The notes: generated by a model not told the origin, from the sequence alone. Shown: positions 7,235 to 14,143, counted from the stretch's first letter. The stretch: DNA of 18,904 bases from Hyphomicrobiales bacterium (GCA_003232175.1 QILX01000031.1:1-18904), one strand, 5' to 3'. Program-made: numbers and translations.

Positions 7235-7444
7235 ATGGCTTCCAAATCACCAAACATCAAGGGCGCCACGGTCACGGTCGAGCAGACCGGCAGCCCCTTG
7301 CGGCGGCCCGCCGATCAGCGTGCGACCCTGGTCGGGCTAGGTCTGAATAAGATGCACCGACGCCGGACTCTGGAAGATACTCCGGCGGTCCGGGGAATGA
7401 TCCGCAAAGTCAGTCATCTGGTCACAATTGTTGACAGCGAGTGA
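7235..7444 (+). CDS. rpmD: 50S ribosomal protein L30 (uL30)
   Basis: L30 is a small large-subunit protein made of a single ferredoxin-like fold. The 69-residue product has VTVEQTGSPLRRPADQRATLVGLGLNKMHRRRTLEDTPAVRGMIRKV, matching the bacterial family from residue 12 onward. A ribosome-binding stretch (GGGACGAG) precedes the ATG. It is followed by a 49-nt spacer before rplO in which I see only a 10-bp GC palindrome (7461-7470) and no clear signal. Confidence 0.95.
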   Translation: MASKSPNIKGATVTVEQTGSPLRRPADQRATLVGLGLNKMHRRRTLEDTPAVRGMIRKVSHLVTIVDSE

Positions 7445-7493
7445 CTTGGACCCCATTTACCGCCCGGGCGCCGTTTATTTAAGGACGAAGATA

Positions 7494-7997
7494 ATGAGAC
7501 TCAATGAACTCAGCGACATCGCCGGCGCCCGCCGGCCTCGCAAGAGGATCGGTCGCGGTATCGGCTCAGGCACCGGCAAGACCGGTGGTCGCGGCGTCAA
7601 GGGGCAGAAATCGCGTTCTGGCGTGGCAATCAAGGGCTTCGAAGGCGGCCAGATGCCGATCCATCGGCGCATGCCCAAGCGCGGGTTCAACAACATTTTT
7701 GCAAAAGCTCTCAATGTTGTGAATCTTGGCCGCGTGCAGACAGCGATCGATGCGGGTAAGCTGGATGCCAAAGCACTGGTGACCGTTGAGGCGCTTGTGG
7801 CTGCCAGGGTGGTACGCCGCGTTAAAGACGGTGTACGGCTGCTCGGCAATGGCGAACTTAAAGCCAAGGTCAAATTTGAGATTGCGGGGGCCTCGAAGTC
7901 AGCGGTTGCAGCGGTTGAAAAAGCCGGAGGATCGGTGACAATTATCGGCGGCAGCAAGAAAAGCAACGCTGCCGGAGCTAAAAACGTTTCGGAGTAG
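7494..7997 (+). CDS. rplO: 50S ribosomal protein L15 (uL15)
   Basis: L15 is a late assembly protein of the large subunit. From the ATG at 7494 the product is 167 residues, with the glycine-rich basic N-terminal region RKRIGRGIGSGTGKTGGRGVKGQKSRSG (about 17-44), the segment GFEGGQMPIHRRMPKRGF and a globular C-terminal domain with a small alanine/lysine-rich tail. The frame is open back to 7428, but those 22 residues come from the end of rpmD and the spacer; the ATG at 7494 gives MRLNELSD, the normal beginning. An AAGGACGAAG ribosome-binding site lies before it. secY begins 26 nt later. Confidence 0.96.
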   Translation: MRLNELSDIAGARRPRKRIGRGIGSGTGKTGGRGVKGQKSRSGVAIKGFEGGQMPIHRRMPKRGFNNIFAKALNVVNLGRVQTAIDAGKLDAKALVTVEALVAARVVRRVKDGVRLLGNGELKAKVKFEIAGASKSAVAAVEKAGGSVTIIGGSKKSNAAGAKNVSE

Positions 7998-8023
7998 TTC
8001 CCACGTGTAAGTGAGGCAGAAAA

Positions 8024-9355
8024 ATGGCATCAGCGGCTGAACAACTAGCAGCCAATATCAATTTTGGCGCTTTTTCCAAAGCGACTGAGCTCAAGCAACG
8101 CATTTTATTTGCGTTGGTGGCGCTGTTGATCTACCGCCTTGGCACCTACATCCCGCTTCCCGGTATTGACTCCGAAGCGCTGGCGGCGATTTTCGCCCAG
8201 CAGCAGAGCGGAATAATTGGCCTGTTCAATATGTTCGCCGGTGGGGCGATCGGCCGGATGGCTATTTTTGCCCTCAATATCATGCCCTATATTTCGGCCT
8301 CGATCATCATGCAGCTGATGACGTCGGTATCGCCCCATCTGGCGCAACTGAAAAAGGAAGGCGAGCAGGGCCGCAAGCAGATCAATCAGTATACCCGCTA
8401 CGGTACGGTGATTTTGGCAACGCTTCAGGGGTACGGCATTGCTGTCGGCCTTGAAGGGGCGGGCAATGTGGTTATCGATCCGGGCTGGTATTTCCGCATC
8501 ACCTCGGTCATCACGCTGGTTGGCGGCACGGTGTTCCTGATGTGGCTCGGCGAGCAGATCACCGCCCGGGGCATCGGCAACGGCATTTCGCTGATCATCT
8601 TCGCCGGCATTGTCGCCGAGCTGCCGTCCGCTCTGGTCAACACTCTTGAGCTTGGTCGGCAAGGGGCGCTCTCAACCTGGCTGATCATGGTGTTGCTGGT
8701 GATGGCGATTGGCGTGATTGCGTTTATCGTCTTTGTCGAGCGCGCCCAGCGACGGGTCATTATCCAATATCCCAAACGCCAGCAGGGCAACAAGATGTTT
8801 GGTGGCGACAGCTCGCATTTGCCACTTAAACTAAACACCGCCGGGGTCATTCCGCCGATTTTCGCCTCGTCGCTGCTTCTGCTGCCAATAACTTTCGCCA
8901 ATTTTTCCACCGGGCAGGGGGGCGAGTTGATGACGACGATCACGGCCCTTCTGGGTCGCGGGCAGCCGCTTTATCTCCTGCTTTACGCCAGTGGTATCGC
9001 GTTTTTCGCATTTTTCTATACCGCGATTGTCTTCAATCCGGCTGAAACCGCCGACAACTTGAAAAAGTATGGCGGTTTTGTGCCCGGTATCCGGCCCGGA
9101 GAACGAACGGCGCAGTACCTTGACTACGTCTTGACGCGGGTCACGGTGGCCGGGGCGATTTACCTTGTGGCGGTCTGTATATTGCCCGAGATATTAATCT
9201 CCTATGCCGCTGTGCCATTTTATTTCGGCGGCACGTCGCTGCTTATTGTCGTCAGTGTCACCATGGACACCGTATCGCAGGTCCAGAGCCATCTTCTTGC
9301 CCACCAATATGAAGGGTTGGTCAAAAAGTCCAAACTTCGCGGTCGACGACGATGA
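8024..9355 (+). CDS. secY: Protein translocase subunit SecY
   Basis: SecY is the channel of the SecYEG translocon in the inner membrane; it passes unfolded preproteins pushed by SecA and inserts membrane proteins with SRP. The 443-residue product has the expected ten hydrophobic spans. It opens with a cytoplasmic N-terminus and the span RILFALVALLIYRLGTYIPLPGID, and includes the family signatures LFNMFAGGAIGRMAIFALNIMPYISASIIMQL and GNGISLIIFAGIV, and cytoplasmic loops ending RPGERTAQYLDYVLTR. The C-terminus is basic (KKSKLRGRRR). Its stop overlaps the adk start by 4 nt. In E. coli rpmJ (L36) follows secY; here it does not. Confidence 0.98.
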   Translation: MASAAEQLAANINFGAFSKATELKQRILFALVALLIYRLGTYIPLPGIDSEALAAIFAQQQSGIIGLFNMFAGGAIGRMAIFALNIMPYISASIIMQLMTSVSPHLAQLKKEGEQGRKQINQYTRYGTVILATLQGYGIAVGLEGAGNVVIDPGWYFRITSVITLVGGTVFLMWLGEQITARGIGNGISLIIFAGIVAELPSALVNTLELGRQGALSTWLIMVLLVMAIGVIAFIVFVERAQRRVIIQYPKRQQGNKMFGGDSSHLPLKLNTAGVIPPIFASSLLLLPITFANFSTGQGGELMTTITALLGRGQPLYLLLYASGIAFFAFFYTAIVFNPAETADNLKKYGGFVPGIRPGERTAQYLDYVLTRVTVAGAIYLVAVCILPEILISYAAVPFYFGGTSLLIVVSVTMDTVSQVQSHLLAHQYEGLVKKSKLRGRRR

Positions 9356-9936
9356 TTCTGATTCTCCTTGGTCCTCCCGGAGCCGGCAAGGGCACCCAGG
9401 CCGAAAGGCTGATGGAAGCTCATGGCCTGATCCAACTTTCGACCGGTGACATGTTGCGCGCCGCGTTCAAGGCGGGCACCGAGGTCGGGATCCGCGCCAA
9501 GGCCATTATGGATCGCGGCGACCTGGTTCCCGACGAGGTGATGATCGAAATCATTTCTGACCGAATTGCCGAGCCTGATTGCGCTACAGGGGTTATTCTG
9601 GACGGTTTTCCGCGGACCCTGGCCCAGGCCGATGCCTTGGGCGATCTGCTGGCGTCGCAGGGGCGGCAGCTTGACGCGGTTATTGAGATCAAGGTTGACG
9701 ACGCCATTCTGATCGAACGGATCGAGGGACGTGCGGCACAGACGAAAGGCGGCGCGCGTGGTGACGACAATGCCGAGGCACTGAAAACCAGGCTCGCGGT
9801 CTACCACAAACAGACGGCGCCGCTGATCGATTATTATGCTTCGCGCGGCACCTTGAAATCGGTTGATGGCATGGCGGGCATCGATGATGTGGCGTTGCAG
9901 ATTGAAACCATTGTCAGCGTTCTTGGACAACGTTGA
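9352..9936 (+). CDS. adk: Adenylate kinase, short-LID form
   Basis: Adenylate kinase catalyses ATP + AMP to 2 ADP in the cytosol and sets adenylate energy balance. The 194-residue protein contains the P-loop GPPGAGKGT (residues 7-15), the AMP-site segment LSTGDMLRAA (29-38) and LDGFPRT (83-89). The LID region after ERIEGRA (about 122-139) is only a short loop, so the product is about 20 residues shorter than the E. coli enzyme and lacks the zinc-binding Cys set of Gram-positive forms. This short form is common in alphaproteobacteria next to secY. It overlaps secY by 4 nt (ATGA) and ends the spc-type operon. Confidence 0.97.
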   Translation: MILILLGPPGAGKGTQAERLMEAHGLIQLSTGDMLRAAFKAGTEVGIRAKAIMDRGDLVPDEVMIEIISDRIAEPDCATGVILDGFPRTLAQADALGDLLASQGRQLDAVIEIKVDDAILIERIEGRAAQTKGGARGDDNAEALKTRLAVYHKQTAPLIDYYASRGTLKSVDGMAGIDDVALQIETIVSVLGQR

Positions 9937-9964
9937 TTGATTTGGCAAATATACACAAGAAGGA

Positions 9965-9994
9965 TTGACGAATACGCCGCTTTTCCGCTACAAG
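9965..9994 (+). promoter_or_regulatory. Probable sigma-70-type promoter for rpsM-rpsK-rpoA-rplQ
   Basis: TTGACG at 9965-9970 matches five of six bases of the -35 consensus. The -10 is read as TACAAG at 9989-9994 with an 18-nt spacer, or CTACAA at 9988-9993 with 17 nt. The block GCTACAAGCCGCG resembles housekeeping promoters of alphaproteobacteria as I remember them. Transcription would begin near 10000-10003, giving a leader of about 150 nt before rpsM. The promoter is inferred from base pattern only. Confidence 0.6.
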
Positions 9995-10022
9995 CCGCGT
10001 AATCCGATGTGTTCCCGTGATG

Positions 10023-10065
10023 GGCCGTTCGGCGACCTTGTTAAAGGCGCCGGGGACGGCCTTTT
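10023..10065 (+). terminator. Hairpin with T-run in the rpsM leader: terminator or attenuator
   Basis: GGCCGT (10023-10028) pairs with ACGGCC (10056-10061). Inside it GGCG (10031-10034) pairs with CGCC (10048-10051), and CCTT (10036-10039) with AAGG (10044-10047), leaving A10035 bulged and the loop GTTA. The whole stem is followed by TTTT at 10062-10065. It could end the upstream secY-adk transcript. Because it lies downstream of the likely rpsM promoter it would also intercept that transcript, so an attenuator role is possible; the short T-run may make it a partial stop. Confidence 0.5.
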
Positions 10066-10112
10066 CGCGTGATTTAAGTGTGAAACCGAGTGAAGTCCGG
10101 GAGCTGGTTTAT

Positions 10113-10134
10113 GACCGAACCCCACATTTCGGTC
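10113..10134 (+). promoter_or_regulatory. Hairpin just before the rpsM ribosome-binding site
   Basis: GACCGAA (10113-10119) is an exact inverted match of TTCGGTC (10128-10134), a 7-bp stem with an 8-nt loop. The rpsM ribosome-binding site (AGGAGA, 10142-10147) begins 8 nt after the stem. It could be a translation control element of the alpha operon. No protein ligand can be named from the sequence. Confidence 0.45.
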
Positions 10135-10154
10135 CGATGTTAGGAGAACGCTAA

Positions 10155-10523
10155 GTGGCCCGCATTGCAGGTGTCAACATACCAACCAACAAACGCGTGC
10201 AGATCGCGCTGACGTCGATCTATGGGATCGGACCGAAAGCTGCGAAGGAGATTTGCGAGGTGGTCAGCATCCCGGCACCCAAGCGCGTGAACGAACTTAG
10301 CGACGCGGAGGTTATTAAGATCCGCGAGGCGATTGACCGGGGTTATATGGTCGAGGGTGATCTTCGCCGAGATGTGTCGATGAATATCAAGCGCCTGATG
10401 GACCTTGGTTGCTACAGGGGGATTCGTCATCGGCGCGGGCTTCCCGTTCGTGGGCAGCGGACCCATACCAACGCGCGAACCCGAAAAGGTCCGGCCAGAG
10501 CGATTGCCGGCAAAAGAAAATAG
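10155..10523 (+). CDS. rpsM: 30S ribosomal protein S13 (uS13)
   Basis: S13 is in the head of the small subunit, bridges to the large subunit and touches P-site tRNA through its tail. The 122-residue product begins ARIAGVNIPTNKRVQIALTSIYGIG and ends CYRGIRHRRGLPVRGQRTHTNARTRKGPA, both diagnostic. The start is GTG at 10155, preceded by TAGGAGAACGCTAA; no in-frame ATG lies nearby that would keep the N-terminal motif. It heads the alpha operon and is 34 nt before rpsK. The GTG start together with the structured leader suggests tuned translation. Confidence 0.97.
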   Translation: MARIAGVNIPTNKRVQIALTSIYGIGPKAAKEICEVVSIPAPKRVNELSDAEVIKIREAIDRGYMVEGDLRRDVSMNIKRLMDLGCYRGIRHRRGLPVRGQRTHTNARTRKGPARAIAGKRK

Positions 10524-10557
10524 GCCGTAAGGCACTTACCGAATCCAGGGAGCCTTC

Positions 10558-10947
10558 ATGGCCAAAGACAAATCACGCGTTCGTCGCAAAGAACGTAAAA
10601 ATATCTCATCTGGCGTGGCCCATGTGAATGCCACGTTCAACAATACCATGATCACCATCACCGATGCTCAGGGCAATGCGATTTCCTGGGCGTCGGCGGG
10701 AACCATGGGGTTCAAGGGCTCGCGCAAATCGACACCTTACGCGGCGCAGGTCGCAGCCGAACTTGCCGGGAAAAAGGCCCAGGAACATGGCATGCAGACT
10801 TTGGAGGTTCAGGTCAAAGGACCGGGATCGGGTCGCGAATCGGCCCTGCGAGCGCTGCAGGCTGCTGGTTTCACCATCACTTCCATTCGCGATGTGACGC
10901 CAATTCCGCACAATGGCTGCCGGCCGCCAAAACGCCGGCGCGTTTAA
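10558..10947 (+). CDS. rpsK: 30S ribosomal protein S11 (uS11)
   Basis: S11 lies on the small-subunit platform by the Shine-Dalgarno helix. The 129-residue product starts with the basic stretch MAKDKSRVRRKERKNIS, then HVNATFNNTMITITDAQGNAISWASAGTMGFKGSRKSTPYAAQ and ends RDVTPIPHNGCRPPKRRRV, with the conserved Asn-Gly that forms isoaspartate in E. coli. The ribosome-binding site is GGGAG, 5 nt from the ATG. A spacer of about 104 nt separates it from rpoA and holds a hairpin (see 11005-11033). Confidence 0.97.
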   Translation: MAKDKSRVRRKERKNISSGVAHVNATFNNTMITITDAQGNAISWASAGTMGFKGSRKSTPYAAQVAAELAGKKAQEHGMQTLEVQVKGPGSGRESALRALQAAGFTITSIRDVTPIPHNGCRPPKRRRV

Positions 10948-11004
10948 TAAGCGTAAGTGTTGAGTATAGGTTGAACGTGGCTGGGGTTCAGGCGTTCGGG
11001 AAAT

Positions 11005-11033
11005 TTAAGCCAGCTGCCCATGGCGCGGCTTAA
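11005..11033 (+). promoter_or_regulatory. Bulged hairpin just upstream of rpoA
   Basis: TTAAGCC (11005-11011) pairs exactly with GGCTTAA (11027-11033). The stem continues with G11013-C11026 and C11014-G11025, then GCC (11016-11018) with GGC (11022-11024) around the loop CAT, leaving A11012 and T11015 bulged: 12 pairs in all. It ends 18 nt before the GTG start of rpoA and about 6 nt before its AAAGG ribosome-binding site. No T-run follows, so this is not a terminator. A role in rpoA translation or mRNA processing is inferred. Confidence 0.5.
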
Positions 11034-11051
11034 GCATTGAAAGGTCCAACA

Positions 11052-12068
11052 GTGATCGAGAAGAATTGGCAGGAGCTGATCAAACCCAACAAGCTGTTGG
11101 TGAAGCCGGGACACGATCCGGCAACGACCGCCACACTGACAGCTGAACCGCTGGAGCGCGGTTTCGGCCTGACGCTGGGGAATGCGCTGCGCCGCGTGCT
11201 TCTGTCGTCATTGCAGGGCGCGGCGGTAACATCGGTGCAGATCGACGGTGTATTGCACGAGTTTTCGTCAATTTCCGGTGTTCGCGAGGATGTAACCGAT
11301 ATCGTCCTCAACATCAAGGATATCGCCTTGCGCCTGCAGACCGAGACGACCAAGCGGTTGATATTGCGCAAACAGGGGCCCGGGGTGGTCACTGCCGGCG
11401 ATATTGAAACCACAAGTGACATCGAGATCCTAAATCCCGGCCTGGTCCTGTGCACCCTGGATGACGATGCGGAAATCCGTATGGAATTCACCGTCAGCAC
11501 CGGCAAGGGCTATGTTGCCGCGGACCGCAACCGGCCTGAGGACGCGCCCATCGGCCTTATTCCGATCGACAGCCTTTATAGCCCGGTACGAAAAGTTTCC
11601 TACAAGGTCGCCAATACCCGTGAGGGTCAGGTGCTCGACTATGACAAACTGTCCGTCGATATCGAAACCGATGGCTCAATGACACCTGAAGATGCGGTCG
11701 CTTATGCGGCGCGTATTCTGCAGGATCAGCTGCAGGTCTTTGTCAACTTCGAAGAGCCCAAGCCCGAGGCCGTCGAAGAGCGGGCACCGGAACTGGCGTT
11801 CAACCCGGCGCTTTTGAAAAAAGTTGACGAGCTGGAGCTTTCAGTGCGTTCGGCCAATTGCCTGAAGAATGATAATATCGTTTATATAGGCGATCTTATT
11901 CAGAAATCCGAAGGCGAAATGTTAAGGACGCCGAATTTCGGCCGCAAGTCGCTCAACGAAATCAAGGAAGTGCTGGCGCAGATGGGCCTTCACCTCGGCA
12001 TGGAGGTCAACAACTGGCCGCCTGAGGATATCGAAGGTCTGGCCAAGCGATTCGAAGAACACTATTGA
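11052..12068 (+). CDS. rpoA: DNA-directed RNA polymerase subunit alpha
   Basis: The alpha subunit dimerises through its N-terminal domain to seed RNA polymerase assembly, and its C-terminal domain reads UP elements and activators. From the GTG at 11052 the product is 338 residues, normal for alphaproteobacteria, and starts MIEKNWQELIKPNKL. A TTG at 11037 is in frame but would add five unusual residues. The N-terminal domain (to about 230) has ERGFGLTLGNALRRVLLSSLQGAAVT; an acidic linker (EEPKPEAVEERAPE) follows; the C-terminal domain has SVRSANCLKNDNIVYIGDL, with Arg266 matching the DNA-contacting Arg of E. coli, and TPNFGRKSLNEIKEVL. rplQ follows after 44 nt. Confidence 0.97.
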   Translation: MIEKNWQELIKPNKLLVKPGHDPATTATLTAEPLERGFGLTLGNALRRVLLSSLQGAAVTSVQIDGVLHEFSSISGVREDVTDIVLNIKDIALRLQTETTKRLILRKQGPGVVTAGDIETTSDIEILNPGLVLCTLDDDAEIRMEFTVSTGKGYVAADRNRPEDAPIGLIPIDSLYSPVRKVSYKVANTREGQVLDYDKLSVDIETDGSMTPEDAVAYAARILQDQLQVFVNFEEPKPEAVEERAPELAFNPALLKKVDELELSVRSANCLKNDNIVYIGDLIQKSEGEMLRTPNFGRKSLNEIKEVLAQMGLHLGMEVNNWPPEDIEGLAKRFEEHY

Positions 12069-12112
12069 CGTTAAAAAGGGCCGCACAAATCGGGCCGTAG
12101 GGAGAGTTCCAT

Positions 12113-12550
12113 ATGCGACATGGGAAATCAGGGCGTAAGCTCAATCGGACGGCCAGCCACCGCAAGGCCATGTTCGGCAATATGGCGGTAGCGCTGATCA
12201 AACACGAGCAGATCGTCACGACCCTGCCCAAGGCCAAGGAGCTTAAGCCGGTGGTCGACAAACTGGTGACGCTAGGCAAACGCGGCGGCCTTCATGCAAG
12301 GCGTCAGGCGCTCTCAAAGCTCCATGGCGATACAGGTGTTGTCAACAAGCTCTTCGATACGATTGGTCCGCGCTATAAATCCCGTGATGGCGGGTATACG
12401 CGGGTGATGAAAGCGGGTTTTCGCTATGGCGACAGTGCCCCAATGGCGGTAATTGAGCTGGTGGACCGCGACGAAGACGCCAAGGGCCTTGATTCAGGGC
12501 CGGACCAGGACGCCGATCCCGGCGAAGCTGTGGCCGAGACCGCGAGCTGA
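12113..12550 (+). CDS. rplQ: 50S ribosomal protein L17 (bL17)
   Basis: L17 is a bacterial-specific large-subunit protein near the tunnel exit. The core (residues 1 to about 118) is typical: MRHGKSGRKLNRTASHRKAMFGNMAVALIKHEQIVTTLPKAKEL, then GPRYKSRDGGYTRVMKAGFRYGDSAPMAVIELVDR. After it comes an acidic low-complexity tail of about 25 residues (EDAKGLDSGPDQDADPGEA...), bringing the total to 145. Tails like this occur in alphaproteobacterial L17 and are not expected to fold. It is the last gene of the alpha operon; a strong terminator follows 28 nt after the stop. Confidence 0.96.
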   Translation: MRHGKSGRKLNRTASHRKAMFGNMAVALIKHEQIVTTLPKAKELKPVVDKLVTLGKRGGLHARRQALSKLHGDTGVVNKLFDTIGPRYKSRDGGYTRVMKAGFRYGDSAPMAVIELVDRDEDAKGLDSGPDQDADPGEAVAETAS

Positions 12551-12578
12551 GCCAACCGAACCGGTTGCAAAGATATAT

Positions 12579-12603
12579 GGGCGGCCCCTGGGGCCGCCCT
12601 TTT
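12579..12603 (+). terminator. Rho-independent terminator of the alpha operon
   Basis: GGGCGGCCC (12579-12587) and GGGCCGCCC (12591-12599) form a perfect 9-bp GC-rich stem with the loop CTG, followed by TTTT (12600-12603). It lies 28 nt after the rplQ stop. This is the clearest terminator in the window and marks the end of the ribosomal gene block. Confidence 0.9.
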
Positions 12604-12628
12604 CAGTTTGGGAAATTGCGCCTATATC
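12600..12628 (+). promoter_or_regulatory. Weak candidate promoter for the htrA-rarA gene set
   Basis: TTTTCA (12600-12605) and TATATC (12623-12628) are 17 nt apart, with about four of six and five of six matches to the housekeeping consensus. The -35 overlaps the T-run of the preceding terminator. A start near 12635 would leave about 25 nt before the protease ATG. A new promoter is expected somewhere here because the strong terminator precedes the gene, but the match is modest. No stress-type (RpoH or RpoE-like) signal was recognised by eye. Confidence 0.3.
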
Positions 12629-12660
12629 ACTGAATTGGCATTCGGCCAAGGGTGCAAGCC

Positions 12661-14133
12661 ATGAACCACCGAAATTTCAGCGCTAGGTCTCCGGCGGCGC
12701 CGTTGCGCGCCATATCAATGGTGGCAGCGCTGGGTTTGCTCGCAACCGGGCTGATCATGGTCCTTTGGATCGGTCCAAGCCGATCCCAGACCGTAGCGCA
12801 GGTTCCCCAAAGCGTCGGCGAAATCAAGTTGAGCTTTGCGCCGGTCGTGCGCCGCGCGGCACCGGCGGTTATTAATGTCTTCTCCAAGCAGACCGTGCGC
12901 ACGCGCTCCCGGTCGCCGGTATTCAGCGACCCGTTTTTCCGCCGGTTTTTTGGCCAGGATTTCGGTGTACCGCGCGAACGGGTGAGCAGCTCCCTTGGCT
13001 CCGGCGCCATAGTCAGCCCCGAAGGCATTTTCATCACCAACAATCACGTCATCAAGGATGGCAGTGAAATTCGCGTGGTGCTGGCGGACAAGCGCGAATT
13101 TGAAGCCGAGGTTCTGGCCACCGATGCGCGCACTGACCTTGCGGTGCTCAGGATCAAAAGCGACGGCGAGATTTTTCCGTTTCTTGAGTTCGCCAATTCC
13201 GATGAGGTCGAAATCGGCGATCTGGTTCTGGCGGTGGGAAATCCCTTCGGCATCGGCCAGACGGTGACCAGCGGTATCGTGTCGGCCCTGGCGCGGACGC
13301 AAGTCGGTGTTGCCGACTACCGGTTTTTCATTCAGACCGATGCGGCGATAAATCCGGGAAATTCCGGCGGCCCGCTGATTGATCTGAATGGCCGGGTCAT
13401 CGGCATCAATACCGCGATCTATTCGCGTTCCGGCGGCAGCAACGGCATTGGTTTTGCCATCCCGTCGAATATGGCGAAAATTTTCACCGAAACGGCGGTT
13501 TCAGGAAAGCGGCTGCGCCGCCCCTGGCTCGGCGCACGGTTTCAGGCCCTGACCGCCGATATAGCCGCAAGTCTGGGGCTGGACCGGCCTGCGGGGGCGT
13601 TGGTCACCCAAGCTGCTGCGGGCGGCCCGCTGGAGCGCGCTGGCATGCGAGCTGGCGATGTGATCGTGGCGGTGGACAAGTTCACCGTCGATGATCCGCA
13701 AGGGCTGGATTATCGCCTGACAACCATTGGTATTGGCGCAGAGGTCACCATTAACTTCCAACGCGGCCGAAAACGACGGACTACCCGGTTGGCCCTGGTA
13801 CCGGCGCCGGAAAACCCACCACGCGATCAGACCACGCTGGCCGGGCCAGGCAGCATCGCCGGCGCGCAGGTCGCAAATCTTTCCCCCGCGGTGGCCGAGG
13901 AATACGATCTGGATATGAATTTGGATGTTCCCGCCGTAATTGTTACCGGATTGAGCAGACGCAGTCCGGCGGAACGGGTTGGACTGGAAGTTGGCGATGT
14001 CGTCTTGGGCATAGACGGTCGCCGGACACCCTCGGTGAAACAACTTGAAGCGGAACTGACGCAGACCGGGCCGGTTTTCGAACTTGCCATCCGCCGGGGC
14101 TCAAGGGTCATTACCACCCGGCTGCGAAGATGA
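12661..14133 (+). CDS. degP: DegP/HtrA (Do) family serine protease with two PDZ domains
   Basis: HtrA proteases degrade or hold misfolded envelope proteins in the periplasm. The 490-residue product has an N-terminal hydrophobic span (about residues 17-38) acting as signal peptide or membrane anchor; no clear AxA cleavage site is visible. The trypsin-like domain carries the triad His129 (ITNNHVIK), Asp159 (DARTDLAVL) and Ser235 (NPGNSGGPL). Two PDZ domains follow, about 285-375 and 395-488, each with the GxxAGDVI/GLEVGDVVLGIDG type core. I used the ATG at 12661; an in-frame GTG at 12652 overlaps the AAGGGTG that probably serves as ribosome-binding site. Whether it is closer to DegP or DegQ cannot be settled from the sequence alone. 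rarA starts 10 nt after the stop. Confidence 0.93.
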   Translation: MNHRNFSARSPAAPLRAISMVAALGLLATGLIMVLWIGPSRSQTVAQVPQSVGEIKLSFAPVVRRAAPAVINVFSKQTVRTRSRSPVFSDPFFRRFFGQDFGVPRERVSSSLGSGAIVSPEGIFITNNHVIKDGSEIRVVLADKREFEAEVLATDARTDLAVLRIKSDGEIFPFLEFANSDEVEIGDLVLAVGNPFGIGQTVTSGIVSALARTQVGVADYRFFIQTDAAINPGNSGGPLIDLNGRVIGINTAIYSRSGGSNGIGFAIPSNMAKIFTETAVSGKRLRRPWLGARFQALTADIAASLGLDRPAGALVTQAAAGGPLERAGMRAGDVIVAVDKFTVDDPQGLDYRLTTIGIGAEVTINFQRGRKRRTTRLALVPAPENPPRDQTTLAGPGSIAGAQVANLSPAVAEEYDLDMNLDVPAVIVTGLSRRSPAERVGLEVGDVVLGIDGRRTPSVKQLEAELTQTGPVFELAIRRGSRVITTRLRR

Positions 14134-14143
14134 ATGCCGGACC

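Noticed and set aside
7461..7470. Palindrome CGCCCGGGCG between rpmD and rplO
   Set aside because: Ten GC bases that pair with themselves are likely by chance at this composition; there is no loop room for a hairpin and no T-run.
10972..10990. TGAAC/GTTCA hairpin after rpsK
   Set aside because: Only five pairs with a 9-nt loop; too weak to report beside the stronger rpoA hairpin.
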